From contig CM054057.1 in the NCBI GenBank assembly GCA_028641055.1, positions 726,116,484-726,180,483 on the forward strand: a stretch of 64,000 nt of DNA, in the 5' to 3' direction. Below the pieces are notes generated by a model that searched no databases, had not been told where the DNA came from, and saw nothing but the letters and a program-made list of their open reading frames with translations. This document shows, in pieces, positions 19,277 through 31,847 of the stretch. Source of the stretch: Alopecurus myosuroides (taxonomy: Eukaryota > Streptophyta > Magnoliopsida > Poales > Poaceae). The number at the start of each line of letters is the position of its first letter. Positions within the stretch are counted from its first letter, which is position 1. The position numbers and the translations under genes are program-made.

Positions 19277-22200
19277 TGTGATGCCCCGAGATCGGGCACT
19301 ATGCAGATTTCAGCATTCCCGCCAAAATCCACATAATAACCGATTCCAGGTTGCCACTTGTGATAACATTACAATAGTTCACGAATATTCCACAATTACA
19401 ACAGAAACAGATAGATACAAGATGACTCAACGAGCCAGGGATACAACTGATACCATACAAAGATCCAAATAAGAGCGGAAGAAACAACATATCGTCCGAC
19501 TACGGACAAGATCCAAATTGGACTAAGAGTCCTGAAGATAACCAAGAGCGTCCAATCCCTGCCCAGGACAAGCCGGAGGGATTCCCAAGCTAACGTCGTC
19601 AGACTTCAAACCTGTTGACTGCAATGTTGAATATGCAGCCACGAAAAAGATTCGTGGGTCAGTACGGTTAAGTACTGGCAAGGGGGATAAAACCCATACT
19701 CACAAGTTACCGGCGTAGCCAGTCATCACAAGATACAAATACTTTGGGATCAACGGGAAGGAAGGGATTATTGCAAATAAGCGGCAAAGGGCTGCTCTAA
19801 CCATCTACAGAGAGATTCTACAACTTCCGGCTAACAGAAAGAAGATAAGATCGAGTATTGTAACCAACTGAAAGATAACTTCAAACAAACCCATCCTGGA
19901 TCTCGCCCCTTATCCAAAGAAGCAATCCGAGGATAACTCACACAGTTGGATTAATGATGGTTCAGGTTATTGTGTCAATAAGCCTATTACTAGTCAAGTT
20001 GTTAATCATTGGGTGTAAGATTGTTAATCATTAGGTTTAAGTTGTCCTGAGTACTTGTTAGCCAGTACTTTCACCAAGTAATCCATAAAGGAAAACACGG
20101 CTTCTCGAGAAGATTATCCCTGCAGGGTTGCACCAATTTGGCCGTACACGTAAGAATAACCCGCCAGACGGGGGATCAACCCACCAAGCGAGGTACTCAA
20201 CACAACTCAACTCTTCTTCGCATCAAGCCCAAAGAACCTTGGGCGCACGGCTAATCGAGCCCAGAAGAAAATGGACCCTCATAGCACTCTAAGACCGTGT
20301 CCCCCTATATGCCCACTACGAAAGTTCCACCCGGGTACCAAGGGCTCGCAAGATCATGCATGCATCAAATGGAAAACCCGAACTAAATGAGGCGATTTGG
20401 ACGAGATGCGAATCGAGTCAAATTGAGGGGGGCGCCCATACTCGCTTCCCACATGCGGGTAGTACGCTCATCATGGATCAGTAGACAAGACCCTTTTCCT
20501 ATTAGGGTCGACACTAGCAGGCCTCAAAACCACAAAGGGCCTCCTGCCGGTGCCTTATCATCAAATTATTATTAATAGTAACATTAGCATGATTGATTGA
20601 TTAAACATCGAGCCCCCAGAACATAAAAGTAATCTAGTAACGGAAAGTAACGGGTAACAGACTCGAGCAAAACAACCTAAGCATGCAGCTACGACACGAA
20701 GGCCAACGAGGTAAACAATCAACAGTTAATAGGAAGTGGAAGGAAAGGCTATATCATGGCTGCAAGGTAAACATACAATAGGATCGAGACACAAGCATCG
20801 TATCAACAGGCTAGAATACGAACAACGGAAAGAATCGGTAACAAGTGATGAAAGGCAGCCATTTGGCAGCAAGTGAGTATACTTGCCTGAGATCCCACAA
20901 GGTAGCAGAACTTGTCGTTGCTCACATCATCTCAACGTCCTATCCGGAAAGAAGCAACGAACCTCGAACAAACACTGGATGCAACAATTACTACTACGGC
21001 AAAAGATCCAGCATGATCAAGATATGGATGCATGACAGGTTTAAAGATGCATCAAAGTAAACTAGTTGACAAGAAACAGGTTTAAATGGACCCATGCAAT
21101 TTGAGTTGCATATGAAAAAGCCCATGAATTATGGTTAGATTATTTGTTTTCCAACTAATCATCAGGTGAAAGTGGTTTAGTATGATGCATGGATGAGGAA
21201 AACAACAAAATAACAACAATAGAACCAATTGAAATAAGGTTTAACAAGTTTGGAAATTATTGGTTAAGTGTGGAAAGTTTGGTTACTTAGACATGTCACA
21301 CAAGCAATTGTTGTTTTCATCAAGTTAAAGTGTTCAAAACAATTAATAAAATTTTTATTTGAAAAGAACACCAAATTTTAGTTGGATTACATGTTTCAAA
21401 TATTGAAATTGGAATTAGGATAATTTAATTAGGAATTAAACAATATTAAACAAGTTTTAAATGGATTTGAAACAAGTTTGAATTTAATTGAAGTTTTATT
21501 TGTTCAAAACATAATTTCAAACTCACATTTGAAAAGTTCACACTTTGATGGTTTGAAAACATATTTTGCATGTTCAAAATTATTTTATTTTGAGCAAGTT
21601 ATGATTTATCAAATTTAAATGAATTAAACAAGTATTAAATTATATTAGGCAATTTAAATTATTCAACCATGAAACAAAATTTATATTTGAAAAGGTTATT
21701 CAAAATGTATGGAAAACATATTATTTGCCTTATTTGGAAATAGTATGAATTATTTATGAATTTTTGCAAATTACAATTGAATTATTTGAATTCAAATTTG
21801 AATTGCGTTTTGAAAGTTCAAAACAGAAAACAAATGGCATAGTTAGATAGAGTATTAAATTTGGGGCAGAAAACATATTTTGTTTGTATTAATTGGAGTT
21901 GGAAAAAAGTTATGTTTGATTTGAAAACAGGGACTTATTTGTGATTTACATGGACCTTTGTGTGGAAGAAAAGTTTTCGGGTTGGTCCTTGGAATTTTCT
22001 ACTCGACGCGGGTACACACCGTGATGCTGACCGTGGGGCCCAGCGCCAACGTGCGGGTGCGCGGTGAGGTGGCATATGGGCCACCGACTGGTGGGCTCTG
22101 CCCCCTGCATGCGGAAGAAAAACGAAAAAGGGGGGGGAGTTGCGCCCGCGGGATTCGAACCGGGACGCGTTGCTCGCGCGGATGGAACAGCACCAGTGGA

Positions 22201-23684
22201 TGATCTGCGGCTTGTTGAAAGGAAGGGAACGTGGGGGGTTTTGGGGTGTGTTCGCGGGATTTAACTGAAACTGTGCCTAACTGAACCCGCAGATACAGAT
22301 CGCTGCTCTGCGAGCGGACACGAACGCCGGCGATGGGAAGCAACGCGCGGTGGCCGTGGTTGCTGGGGCTGCTGCGAGGGGAGGTGGGAGGCGAGTAGCG
22401 AGAGGGAAAGGCAGGAGAGGAAGGGGAGCGATCGGAGGCTTACCTCGTGCGACAGAAGGAGGAGGCGGACGTGCAGGAACAGAGGGCGACGGCCGGCGAT
22501 TGGAGGCGACGGCGGCGGCGCTCCGGGCACTCTCCCGCCTCCACTCCTTCACCAAACACGACGAGAACGAGGTGGGGTTTCCATTCCCCTCGTCGGTTGC
22601 TCCTCGAGGTGACCACGGCGACCGGCGGTGAGGGGAGGCGGAGGTGTTCTGTGAGGTTGCAGACTGCCGAGTTCAGAACAGAGGGAGAGGGGTGGTGGCG
22701 ATGGAAGATGGCGGCGGGGCGGATGGGTCTAGGGTTACAGAGGGGAAGGGCAGAGGGATGAGGGGAGCTATATGGGGGGAGAGGCCTGGTACGGCAGCTC
22801 ATCGAGGAGGGGAGAGGATGATCGAGTGGTTCTGATGATGGTCGTACCGTGGAAGAAGACGACAACAGAGAGAAGGGTAGGTGGGCTTGGGCAGAAAAGA
22901 AGGGAGATGGGCTTGGGAAGAAAAGGGAAAGGGTGGGCTGCCTCTCCTTTGGGATTTTTTTTTTCCTTTTGATTTTTTTTGTAAAGAATAAAAGGGAGAG
23001 AGGGATAGAAAAGGGGTTAGGGTTTTCTTTTAGGACTTATTTGTGATAATTTTCCAAAACAGCAACTAAAGCAAGAGTTAACATTATTTCACAATTTGAA
23101 AATTTAATTTGATTTAAAGTTTGTAGTTGAATTGTCCCAATAGAGTTTGGGTTTTTTTTGAGTTGATAATTAAATGTTATTAATTTGCAAAACAACAACA
23201 AAAAGGTAGTTTAAAATTACTTTCAACAACTTGAATTATTAAGGTGATATTAAATTATTAGGTGATTCTCAAATAGTGTTTGGGTTGGAGTTTTGGAATT
23301 AAACAAATTTTATTTAATAAGTTCAAGCAATTTGCAAAAATTATTGAATTTAATTTGTTTGCCAAATTTTAATAGTTAAACCCATATTGAAATATGATGA
23401 ATAAGATTGATTTGATTTGAATTGAATTTTTTGGAATTTGCCATTAGGGTTTTAATAACAGGGAAAATTTTAGTGACAGGCAATTTGATTGAAACAATTT
23501 CAAACTATTGAAAAAAAACAATTGAGTGGTTTAGTTTGCAATTTTGAGCAAGGGGTGAAAGTTTAAATTGTTTTGAATTTTTCAGTTGTGATGCAAACAT
23601 GGTGCAATGCAATGTGATGCATATGATGCAAGCAAAAAAAGAAAACAAACAACTCTCTATTAGGGTAACACCCCAGGTGTTACA
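19277..23684 (-). repeat. 3' LTR of the LARD-like element
   Basis: TG...CA bounded LTR of 4408 bp. It has a GC-rich part at about 22000-22860 (minus-strand exon-like, with CpG-rich low-complexity ORFs) between two AT-rich parts. A CACGAG|GTAAGC donor is read on the minus strand near 22440. Confidence 0.9.
22142..22199 (-). other. tRNA-like block in the LARD-like LTR (copy 1)
   Basis: On the minus strand a T-arm-like segment with loop TTCGAAT lies about 45 bases after CCACTGGTGCTG, a D-arm-like A-box region. Anticodon and acceptor stems are not convincing, so this is a relic or Pol III promoter-like block, not a tRNA gene. The second LTR has it at 27036-27093. Confidence 0.4.
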
Positions 23685-24153
23685 GACGACACCACTAACA
23701 AGGGATTGCGCCCTCGCAATCCACCTGCTAACCCGGGAGGGGAAGGAAGTTCGACTATCGATTCTTCGTGCTTCCAGTTGATTTCCTCGACACCACTAAC
23801 AAGGGAATCTTGCTCGGGCTGATGACGATGTTCTTCCACCAGGAATCTTCCGATGATCGAACCTATTAGGTTAACGGCTCAGAAAACGTCCACCCACGTA
23901 GGATCCTAACACTTTGAAAGATACACAAGGGAGGAGACTCCAAAAGATGGGAGGGGAAATAGAATATGGATAAGGAGAAAACAAGAATCCTATCGAGATG
24001 TTTTTCCAAAATAGTTTAGCAGAAATAGTTTTTGACACTCTAGAAACAACGACCGTTAGCGAGGTTATCCTACAGGCTTTGCGGACCCGTTGCTTCGATA
24101 ACCATTCGTATCGAAACAATCTCGGGAATCGGAACCAAGGCTCTGATACCATT
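23685..24153 (-). other. Internal domain and primer binding site of the LARD-like element
   Basis: Only 469 bp, without coding potential. TGGTATCAGAGCC (minus strand, 24139-24151) matches the 3' end complement of initiator tRNA-Met two bases from the LTR. A block CGACACCACTAACAAGGGA is repeated at about 23687 and 23787, the first copy abutting the 3' LTR. I see no clear polypurine tract. Confidence 0.85.
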
Positions 24154-27100
24154 TGTGACGCCCCGAGATCGGGCATTATGCAGATTTCAGCATTCCCGCC
24201 AAAATCCACATAATAACCGATTCCAGGTTGCCACTTCTGATAACATTACAATAGTTCACGAATATTCCACAATTACAACAGAAACAGATAGATACAAGAT
24301 GAATCAACGAGCCAGGGATACAACTGATACCATACAAAGATCCAAATAACAGCGGAAGAAACAACATATCGTCCGACTATGGACAAGATCCAAATTGGAC
24401 TAAGAGTCCTGAAGATAACCGAGAGCGTCCAATCCCTGCCCAGGCCAAGCCGGAGGGATTCCCAAGCTAACGTCGTCAGACTTCAAACCTGTTGACTGCA
24501 ATGTTGAATATGCAGCCACGAAAAAGATTCGTGGGTCAGTACGGTTAAGTACTGGCAAGGGGGATAAAACCCATACTCACAAGATACCGGTGTAGCCAGT
24601 CATCACAAGATACAAATACTTTGGGATCAACGGGAAGGAAGGGATTATTGCAAATAAGCGGCAAAGGGCTGCTCTAACCATCTACAGAGAGATTCTACAA
24701 CTTCCGGCTAACAGAAAGAAGATAAGATCAAGTATTGTAACCAACTGAAAGATAACTTCAAACAAACCCATCCTGGATCTCGCCCCTTATCCAAAGAAGC
24801 AATCCGAGGATAACTCACACAGTTGGATTAATGATGGTTCAGATTATTGTGTCAATAAGCCTATTACTAGTCAAGTTGTTAATCATTGGGTGTAAGATTG
24901 TTCATCAGTAGGTTTAAGTTGTCCTGAGTACTTGTTAGCCAGTACTTTCACCAAGTAATCCATAACCGCGGAAAACACGGCTTCTCGAGAAGATTATCCC
25001 TGCAGGGTTGCACCAATTTGGCCGTACACGTAAGAATAACCCGCCAGACGGGGGATCAACCCACCAAGCGAGGTACTCAACACAACTCAACTCTTCTTCG
25101 CATCAAGCCCAAAGAACCTTGGGCGCACGGCTAATCGAGCCCAGAAGAAAATGGACCCTCATAGCACTCTAAGACCGTGTGCCCCTATATGCCCACTACG
25201 AAAGTTCCACCCGGGTACCAAGGGCTCGCAAGATCATGCATGCAGCAAATGGAAAACCCGAACTAAATGAGGCGATTTGGACGAGATGCGAATCGAGTCA
25301 AATTGAGGGGGGCGCCCATACTCGCTTCCCACATGCGGGTAGTGCGCTCATCATGGATCAGTAGACAAGACCCTTTTCCTATTAGGGTCGACACTAGCAG
25401 GCCTCAAAACCACAAAGGGCCTCCTGCCGGTGCCTTATCATCAAATTATTATTAATAGTAACATTAGCATGATTGATTGATTAAACAGCGAGCCCCCAGA
25501 ACATAAAAGTAATCTAGTAACGAAAAATAACGGGTAACAGACTCGAGCAAAACAACCTAAGCATGCAGCTACGACACGAAGGCCAACGAGGTAAACAATC
25601 AACAGTTAATAGGAAGTGGAAGGAAAGGCTATATCATGGCTGCAAGGTAAACATACGATAGGATCGAGACACAAGCATCGTATCAACAGGCTAGAATACG
25701 AACAACGGAAAGAATCGGTAACAAGTGATGAAAGGCAGCCATTTGGCAGCAAGTGAGTATACTTGCCTGAGATCCCGCAAGGTAGCAGAACTTGTCGTTG
25801 CTCACATCATCTCAACGTCCTATCCGGGAAGAAGCAACGAACCTCGAACAAACACCGGATGCAACAATTACTACTACGGCAAAAGATCCAGCATGATCAA
25901 GATATGGATGCATGACAGGTTTAAAGATGCATCAAAGTAAACTAGTTGACAAGATAAGCAGGTTTAAATGGACCCATATGCAATTTGAGTTGCATATGAA
26001 AAAGCCCATGAATTATGGTTAGATTATTTGTTTTCCAACTAATCATCAGGTGAAAGTGGTTTAGTATGATGCATGGATGAGGAAAACAACAAAATAACAA
26101 CAATAGAACCAATTGAAATAAGGTTTAACAAGTTTGGAAATTATTGGTTAAGTGTGGAAAGTTTGGTTACTTAGACATGTCACACAAGCAATTGTTGTTT
26201 TCATCAAGTTAAAGTGTTCAAAACAATTAACAAAATTTGTATTTGAAAAGAACACCAAATTTTAGTTGGATTACATGTTTCAAATATTGAAATTGGAATT
26301 AGGATAATTTAATTAGGAATTAAACAATATTAAACAAGTTTTAAATGGATTTGAAACAAGTTTGAATTTAATTGAAGTTTTATTTTTTCAAAACATAATT
26401 TCAAACTCACATTTGAAAAGTTCACACTTTTATGGTTTGAAAACATATTTTGCATGTTCAAAATTATTTTATTTTGAGCAAGTTGATTTTTCAAATTTAA
26501 ATGAATTAAACAAGTATTAAATTATTTAGGCAATTTAAATTATTCAAACCATGAAACAAAATTTATATTTGAAAAGGTTATTCAAAATGGTATGGAAAAC
26601 ATATTTTATTTGCCTTATTTGGAAATAGTATGAATTATTTATGAATTGTTGCAAATTACAATTGAATTATTTGAATTCAAATTTGAATTGCGTTTTGAAA
26701 GTTCAAAACAGAAAACAAATGGCATAGTTAGATAGAGTATTAAATTTGGGGCAGAAAACATATTTTGTTTGTATTAATTGGAGTTGGAATTAAAAAGTTA
26801 TGTTTGATTTGAAAACAGGGACTTATTTGTGATTTACAGGGACCTTTGTGTGGAAGAAAAAGTTTTCGGATTGGTCCTTGGAATTTTCTACTCGCCGCGG
26901 GTACACACCGTGACGCTGACCGTGGGGCCCCAGCGCCAACGTGGCGGGTGCGCGGTGAGGTGGCATACTGGGCCACTGACTGGTGGGCCTCTGCCCCCTG
27001 CACGCGGAAGAAAAACGAAAAAAGGGGGGAGTTGCGCCCGCGGGATTCGAACCCGGGACGCGTTGCTCGCGCGGATGGAACAGCACCAGTGGGATGATCT

Positions 27101-28591
27101 GCGGCTTGTTGAAAGGAAGGGAACGTGGGGGGTTTTGGGGTGTGTTCGCGGGATTTAACTGAAACTGTGCCTAACTGAACCCGCAGATACAGATCGCTGC
27201 TCTGCGAGCGGACACGAACGCCGGCGATGGGAAGCAACGCGCGGTGGCCGTGGTTGCTGGGGGCTGCTGCGAGGGGAGGTGGGAGGCGAGTAGCGAGAGG
27301 GAAAGGCAGGAGAGGAAGGGGAGCGATCGGAGGCTTACCTCGTGCGACAGAAGGAGGAGGCGGACGTGCAGGAACAGAGGGCGACGGCCGGCGATTGGAG
27401 GCGACGGCGGCGGCGCTCCGGGCACTCTCCCGCCTCCACTCCTTCACCAAACACGACGAGAACGAGGTGGGGTTTCCATTCCCCTCGTCGGTTGCTCCTC
27501 GAGGTGACCACGGCGACCGGCGGTGAGGGGAGGCGGAGGTGTTCTGTGAGGTTGCAGACTGCCGAGTTCAGAACAGAGGGAGAGGGGTGGTGGCGATGGA
27601 AGATGGCGGCGGGGCGGATGGGTCTAGGGTTACAGAGGGGAAGGGCAGAGGGATGAGGGGAGCTATATGGGGGGAGAGGCCTGGTACGGCAGCTCATCGA
27701 GGAGGGGAGAGGATGATCGAGTGGTTCTGATGATGGTCGTACCGTGGAAGAAGACGACAACAGAGAAGGGTAGGTGGGCTTGGGCAGAAAAGAAGGGAGA
27801 TGGGCTTGGGAAGAAAAGGGAAAGGGTGGGCTGCCTCTCCTTTGGGATTTTTTTTTTCCTTTTGATTTTTTTTGTAAAGAATAAAAGGGAGAGAGGGATA
27901 GAAAAGGGGTTAGGGTTTTCTTTTAGGACTTATTTGTGATAATTTTCCAAAACAACAACTAAAGCAAGAGTTAACATTATTTCACAATTTGAAAATTTAA
28001 TTTGATTTAAAGTTTGTAGTTGAATTGTCCCAATAGAGTTTGGGTTTTTTTTAGTTGATAATTAAATGTTATTAATTTGCAAAACAACAACAAAAAGGTA
28101 GTTTAAAATTACTTTCAACAACTTGAATTATTAAGGTGATATTAAATTATTAGGTGATTCTCAAATAGTGTTTGGGTTGGAGTTTTGGAATTAAACAAAT
28201 TTTATTTAATAAGTTCAAGCAATTTGCAAAAATTATTGAATTTAATTTGTTTGCCAAATTTTAATAGTTAAACCCATATTGAAATATGATGAATAAGATT
28301 GATTTGATTTGAATTGAATTTTTTGGAATTTGCCATTAGGGTTTTAATAACAGGGAAAATTTTAGTGACAGGCAATTTGATTGAAACAATTTCAAACTAT
28401 TGAAAAAAAACAATTGAGTGGTTTAGTTTGCAATTTTGAAATTGGAAATTTTGAGCAAGGGGTGAAAGTTTAAATTGTTTTGAATTTTTCAGTTGTGATG
28501 CAAACATGATGCAATGCAATGTGATCCATATGATGCAAGCAAAAAAAGAAAACAAACAACTCTCTATTAGGGTAACACCCCAGGTGTTACA
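24154..28591 (-). repeat. 5' LTR of the LARD-like element
   Basis: 4438-bp direct repeat of 19277-23684, differing by scattered substitutions and small indels, which indicates a fairly recent insertion. Confidence 0.9.
27036..27093 (-). other. tRNA-like block in the LARD-like LTR (copy 2)
   Basis: Counterpart of 22142-22199, here with the fuller B-box CCGGGTTCGAATCCCG on the minus strand. Confidence 0.4.
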
Positions 28592-28598
28592 CATTATA

Positions 28599-28701
28599 CT
28601 CCCTCCGTTCCATATTAGATGACTCTTAACTAGATGTATCTAGTACTAAAATATGTCTAGATATATCTATATGAGAGTCATCTAATATGGAACGGAGGGA
28701 G
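28599..28701. mobile_element. Stowaway MITE (103 bp)
   Basis: Terminal inverted repeats CTCCCTCCGTTCCATATTAG are flanked by TA duplications (28597-28598, 28702-28703). The repeats pair over about 25 bases, interior included (GATGACTC/GAGTCATC). It inserted next to the LARD-like element, within the target duplication of the older solo LTR. Confidence 0.95.
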
Positions 28702-28703
28702 TA

Positions 28704-29475
28704 TATGCTTATCCGAACATGGCAAAAAGAACTATATGTGTTGCGTAAATCAATATTTTTCTAGGGGATGTAAATTAGAGATATAAATTGTTATATATTC
28801 CCGCAGAAAAAAATGATATTTCAATCCCTAACTACCCGCATATAAAATGATGGTCACAATTCATAGATAAAACTTGACAACATTAAGTTTGTCACTGATC
28901 ATCATCCATGTGTCTGATCCTCCACCTAAAACTTTGAACAAGCTAGCAAAATACGAATTTCTTACAATTTGAACTCTTTCGTCACAGCCACGGGCGCGGC
29001 GAGACGCGCTTTCATGTTCTAGTGAGTTATCAAAACATGCTTGCTCTTAAAACGACAAAGATGCTACCAGTAATCGTCTAAGTAAAACATGCAGGCCATC
29101 CCGGCCAGAGAAATGGACGAAAATCAGTAGTCCGCGTCGCACCTCGTCTCCAGCTGCGTCGCCACTGGCGTCGCGCTCGTGTTGGGCACCGGCAGCCGCA
29201 GCGTGCAGCTGATCTTACTCTTTTGATGCGCGTTGGAATACCTGAACCTGAACTCAATCCGGTAGTAGAGGCGCAGTTGGACGAAGTAGAAGCCCTCGCT
29301 CCTCTCCCTCTGGTACGTGCGTACCGTGTCACCGTTGTCGACGGGCGACGAGCCACCAAACACAGCCGTGATGGTATGCTCGCTCTTTCCTTTCAGGGAG
29401 AACGGCTCCACGGGGTCGTACCCGAACCGTTCGGCGGCGGAGTAGGACGCCTGCGCCTCGGCGCGGTCGTAGCCG
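28704..29475 (-). pseudogene. Tandem duplication copy 1, segment Y, with truncated NDR1/HIN1-like gene
   Basis: 29124-29475 encodes the last 117 or so codons of the gene that is intact at 31131-31745, with the same stop and nearly the same sequence (GKSEHTITAVFGGSSPVD, YFVQLRLYYRIEFRFRY). The 5' half, including the membrane anchor and promoter, is missing because the duplication breakpoint falls at 29475/29476, directly against segment X of copy 2. 28704-29123 is the 3' flank, with no other gene. Confidence 0.9.
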
Positions 29476-31130
29476 ATTGTTTTACAAAATCTCTTGTGTA
29501 TGTGTTACAAAATCTCTTGTGTATGTGTTACCTACAAGAGAAACCATATTGTTTTCTTTTGACGTATATTCTTCAACAAAGATATAGAGATGTCAAAATC
29601 AACCATGATGTATCTTTCATCCATCATGGATAGTGAACCCTATGTATAGCCTACCCACTTTACCATATAAGCATACTTGCATTCTATTAAGCTTCATAAA
29701 GGATGTCTTGCAGAGTATATTCAAATGTACTTATATTGGTTTCGTCACTAGCTATTTACTTGGCTAGAATACGAGGAGCAGCCTTAGGAGGAGTATTACG
29801 AGGAGGAGTACTACGTCGAAGACCACGCGAACTAGGCTCGTCTCCGGGTCAGCAGCCTGTAGGTTAAGGCGTGACTCGGGTGCTACCACATTGTGTTCTG
29901 CTATCTTCCGTTGTGTGTGTGTTATTTGTCTGCCTTGTATGGCAGTTGTTAAGACTTGGTCATGGACCATTTATGTAAGACTTTATTATTCGTATAATGG
30001 ATAATATTATCTGTGTACCAACTTCGTATGTTGTTCACGACTGATCTTCCTAAGATCGTGAATGTATTCATATGAGGGGCCTTGGACTTGCTAGTCAGGG
30101 GCCTCTACAATCTGTTGAGAGAGCTTTCTCAGCAATAAAAATTATCAAGTCCAAATTATGCAACAAGATAAATGATGATTGATTCAACCACTTGATGATA
30201 TGTTACACCGAGTGAGAAATATTCAAATCGCTTGATGATGTCACTATTATTCGGCGGTTTCATGCTAATTCTCGTAGAGGGGTTTTGCCAAGACATTATT
30301 AGTACTTCAAGGTATGTGTCACACTTTATAATCGGAATAATATTTTTCAACTATATAAATTATTAATTTTTACTTTCTTTTTTTAAATGATGCAGTTTCT
30401 ATTTTGGATGTTTTAATGGAACATTTGGTTATCTTGGTTTCTTTTCATTTCATGGCTCATATTGTCTAGTGAGCTATCTTTTTAATATTCTTGGTTATGT
30501 ACTACCTCCGTTTCATGAAACGAGGCGCGAATTTTTTTTCCCAAAATATCCACAAAACAAGGCGCCCAAAATACTGTGCAGGTTCTATAACGTAGTACCC
30601 TGGGATAGGTTATCCTTATATTTCTCACGTGGTGGTCTGTCGCTAACATGAAAGTTGAACATGCACAAGAGGGTTACTGCGGTGCATGTGTTCTCCCATT
30701 TCATGACTTATATATGCTTATCCGAACATGGCAACAAGAACTATGTGTTGCGTAAATCAATATTTTTCTAGGGGATGTAAATTAGAGATATAAATTGTTA
30801 TATATTCCCGCAGAAAAAAATGATATTTCAATCCCTAACTACCCGCATATAAAATGATGGTCACAATTCATAGATAAAACTTGACAACATTAAGTTTGTT
30901 ACTGATCATCATCCATGTGTCTGATCCTCCACCTAAAACTTTGAACAAGCTAGAAAAATACGAATTTCTTACAATTTGAACTCTTTCGTCACAGCCACGG
31001 GCGCGGCGAAACGCGCTTTCATGTTCTAGTGAGTTATCAAAACATGCTTGCTCTTTAAACGACAAAGATGCTACCAGTAATCGTCTAAGTAAAACATGCA
31101 GGCTATCCCGGCCAGAGAAATGGACGAAAA
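29476..31130 (+). repeat. Tandem duplication copy 2, segments X and Y
   Basis: 29480-30712 repeats 17714-18927 and 30713-31130 repeats the 3' flank 28704-29123. The hAT remnant (30114-30302) and LTR-type exon (29768-29835) recur with the same stops. A 26-bp direct repeat (ACAAAATCTCTTGTGTATGT) lies at the junction, 29484-29530. The join between X and Y (GACTTATATATGC) is the empty site of the copy 1 insertions. Confidence 0.85.
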
Positions 31131-31745
31131 TCAGTAGTCCGCGTCGCACCTCGTCTCCAGCTGCGTCGCCACTGGCGTCGCGCTCGTGTTGGGCACCGGC
31201 AGCCGCAGCGTGCAGCTGATCTTACTCTTTTGATGCGCGTTGGAATACCTGAACCTGAACTCAATCCGGTAGTAGAGGCGCAGCTGGACGAAGTAGAAGC
31301 CCTCGCTCCTCTCCCTCTGGTACGTGCGTACCGTGTCACCGTTGTCGACGGGCGACGAGCCACCAAACACAGCCGTGATGGTATGCTCGCTCTTTCCTTT
31401 CAGGGAGAACGGCTCCACGGGGTCGTACCCGAACCGTTCGGCGGCGGAGTAGGACGCCTGCGCCTCGGCGCGGTCGTAGCCGATGTGGTAGCGCTTGGTG
31501 TTGCGCACGCGGATGTCCACGGTGAGGTTGTACCGGAGGGTGTGACCGCCAGAGGGGTTGTCCACGTGGTCGAAGCGAGAGAGTGTGGCGGAGACGGCGG
31601 TGGCGGCGGTGCCGTGGCGGATAGAGAGCCAGACGATTAGGTAGACGAAGCCGAACAGGATGGCGAGGACGACGATGACCGTGCAGAGGCAGCAGAGGCA
31701 ACTGCCCCAGCCGCTTCGGCGCGGAGAGGAGGACGAGGGAGCCAT
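31131..31745 (-). CDS. NDR1/HIN1-like (NHL, LEA_2 fold) membrane protein
   Basis: The only gene here that looks like a functional host gene. It is intronless and encodes 204 residues. Residues 1-18 form a short Ser/Arg-rich cytosolic start, followed by CLCCLC and a hydrophobic membrane segment (about residues 22-45, IVVLAILFGFVYLIVW). The rest is an extracytosolic LEA_2-type domain: ATAVSATLSRFD, NLTVDIRVRN, GKSEHTITAVFGGSSPV and a C-terminal CDADY. NHL proteins sit in the plasma membrane and several act in pathogen response. I chose the ATG at 31743-31745: an in-frame upstream ATG (31779-31781) would add 12 residues, but the third paralogue has a stop codon in that region while MAPSSSS is conserved. 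Confidence 0.85.
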   Translation of the reverse strand: MAPSSSSPRRSGWGSCLCCLCTVIVVLAILFGFVYLIVWLSIRHGTAATAVSATLSRFDHVDNPSGGHTLRYNLTVDIRVRNTKRYHIGYDRAEAQASYSAAERFGYDPVEPFSLKGKSEHTITAVFGGSSPVDNGDTVRTYQRERSEGFYFVQLRLYYRIEFRFRYSNAHQKSKISCTLRLPVPNTSATPVATQLETRCDADY

Positions 31746-31831
31746 CTGCTTGACGAATGCGTGTCTTTGATTTTTGCTCAAGGAGTCGATGGATCTATTG
31801 GATAGTGGGTGACTGGTAGATGAGAAGATGA

Positions 31832-31847
31832 TGTTTATATATACAAA
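31832..31847 (-). promoter_or_regulatory. TATA box of the NHL gene
   Basis: GTATATATAAAC on the minus strand, about 90 bases before the chosen ATG, predicts a short 5' UTR. The third gene copy has lost this motif. Confidence 0.7.

Larger units (their letters stand above)
19277..28591 (-). mobile_element. Non-autonomous gypsy-type element (LARD-like) with 4.4-kb LTRs and 469-bp interior
   Basis: Two nearly identical direct repeats, 19277-23684 (4408 bp) and 24154-28591 (4438 bp), flank 23685-24153. The 5-bp target duplication CATTA is at 19272-19276 and 28592-28596. On the minus strand each LTR begins TGTAACACCTGG and ends GGGGCATCACA or GGGGCGTCACA. A primer binding site complementary to initiator tRNA-Met (TGGTATCAGAGCC, 24139-24151) follows the minus-strand 5' LTR, which fixes orientation. 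No gag or pol is present. The LTRs share blocks with those of the chromodomain element at 41959-55944. The nearest known category is the large retrotransposon derivative (LARD) of barley relatives, but the interior here is much shorter than described for those. Confidence 0.9.

Noticed and set aside
22261..22865. Overlapping ORFs of up to 141 codons on both strands, repeated at 27171-27760
   Set aside because: They are Pro/Arg/Ser-rich low-complexity frames in a GC-rich LTR section, open on both strands because of base composition, with no family match.
26740..27450. 236-codon minus-strand ORF
   Set aside because: It spans LTR sequence; the counterpart in the other LTR is broken by small indels, and the translation is low-complexity.
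29223..31640. 136-codon plus-strand ORFs at 29223-29633 and 31230-31640
   Set aside because: They are antisense shadows of the NHL gene and its truncated copy.
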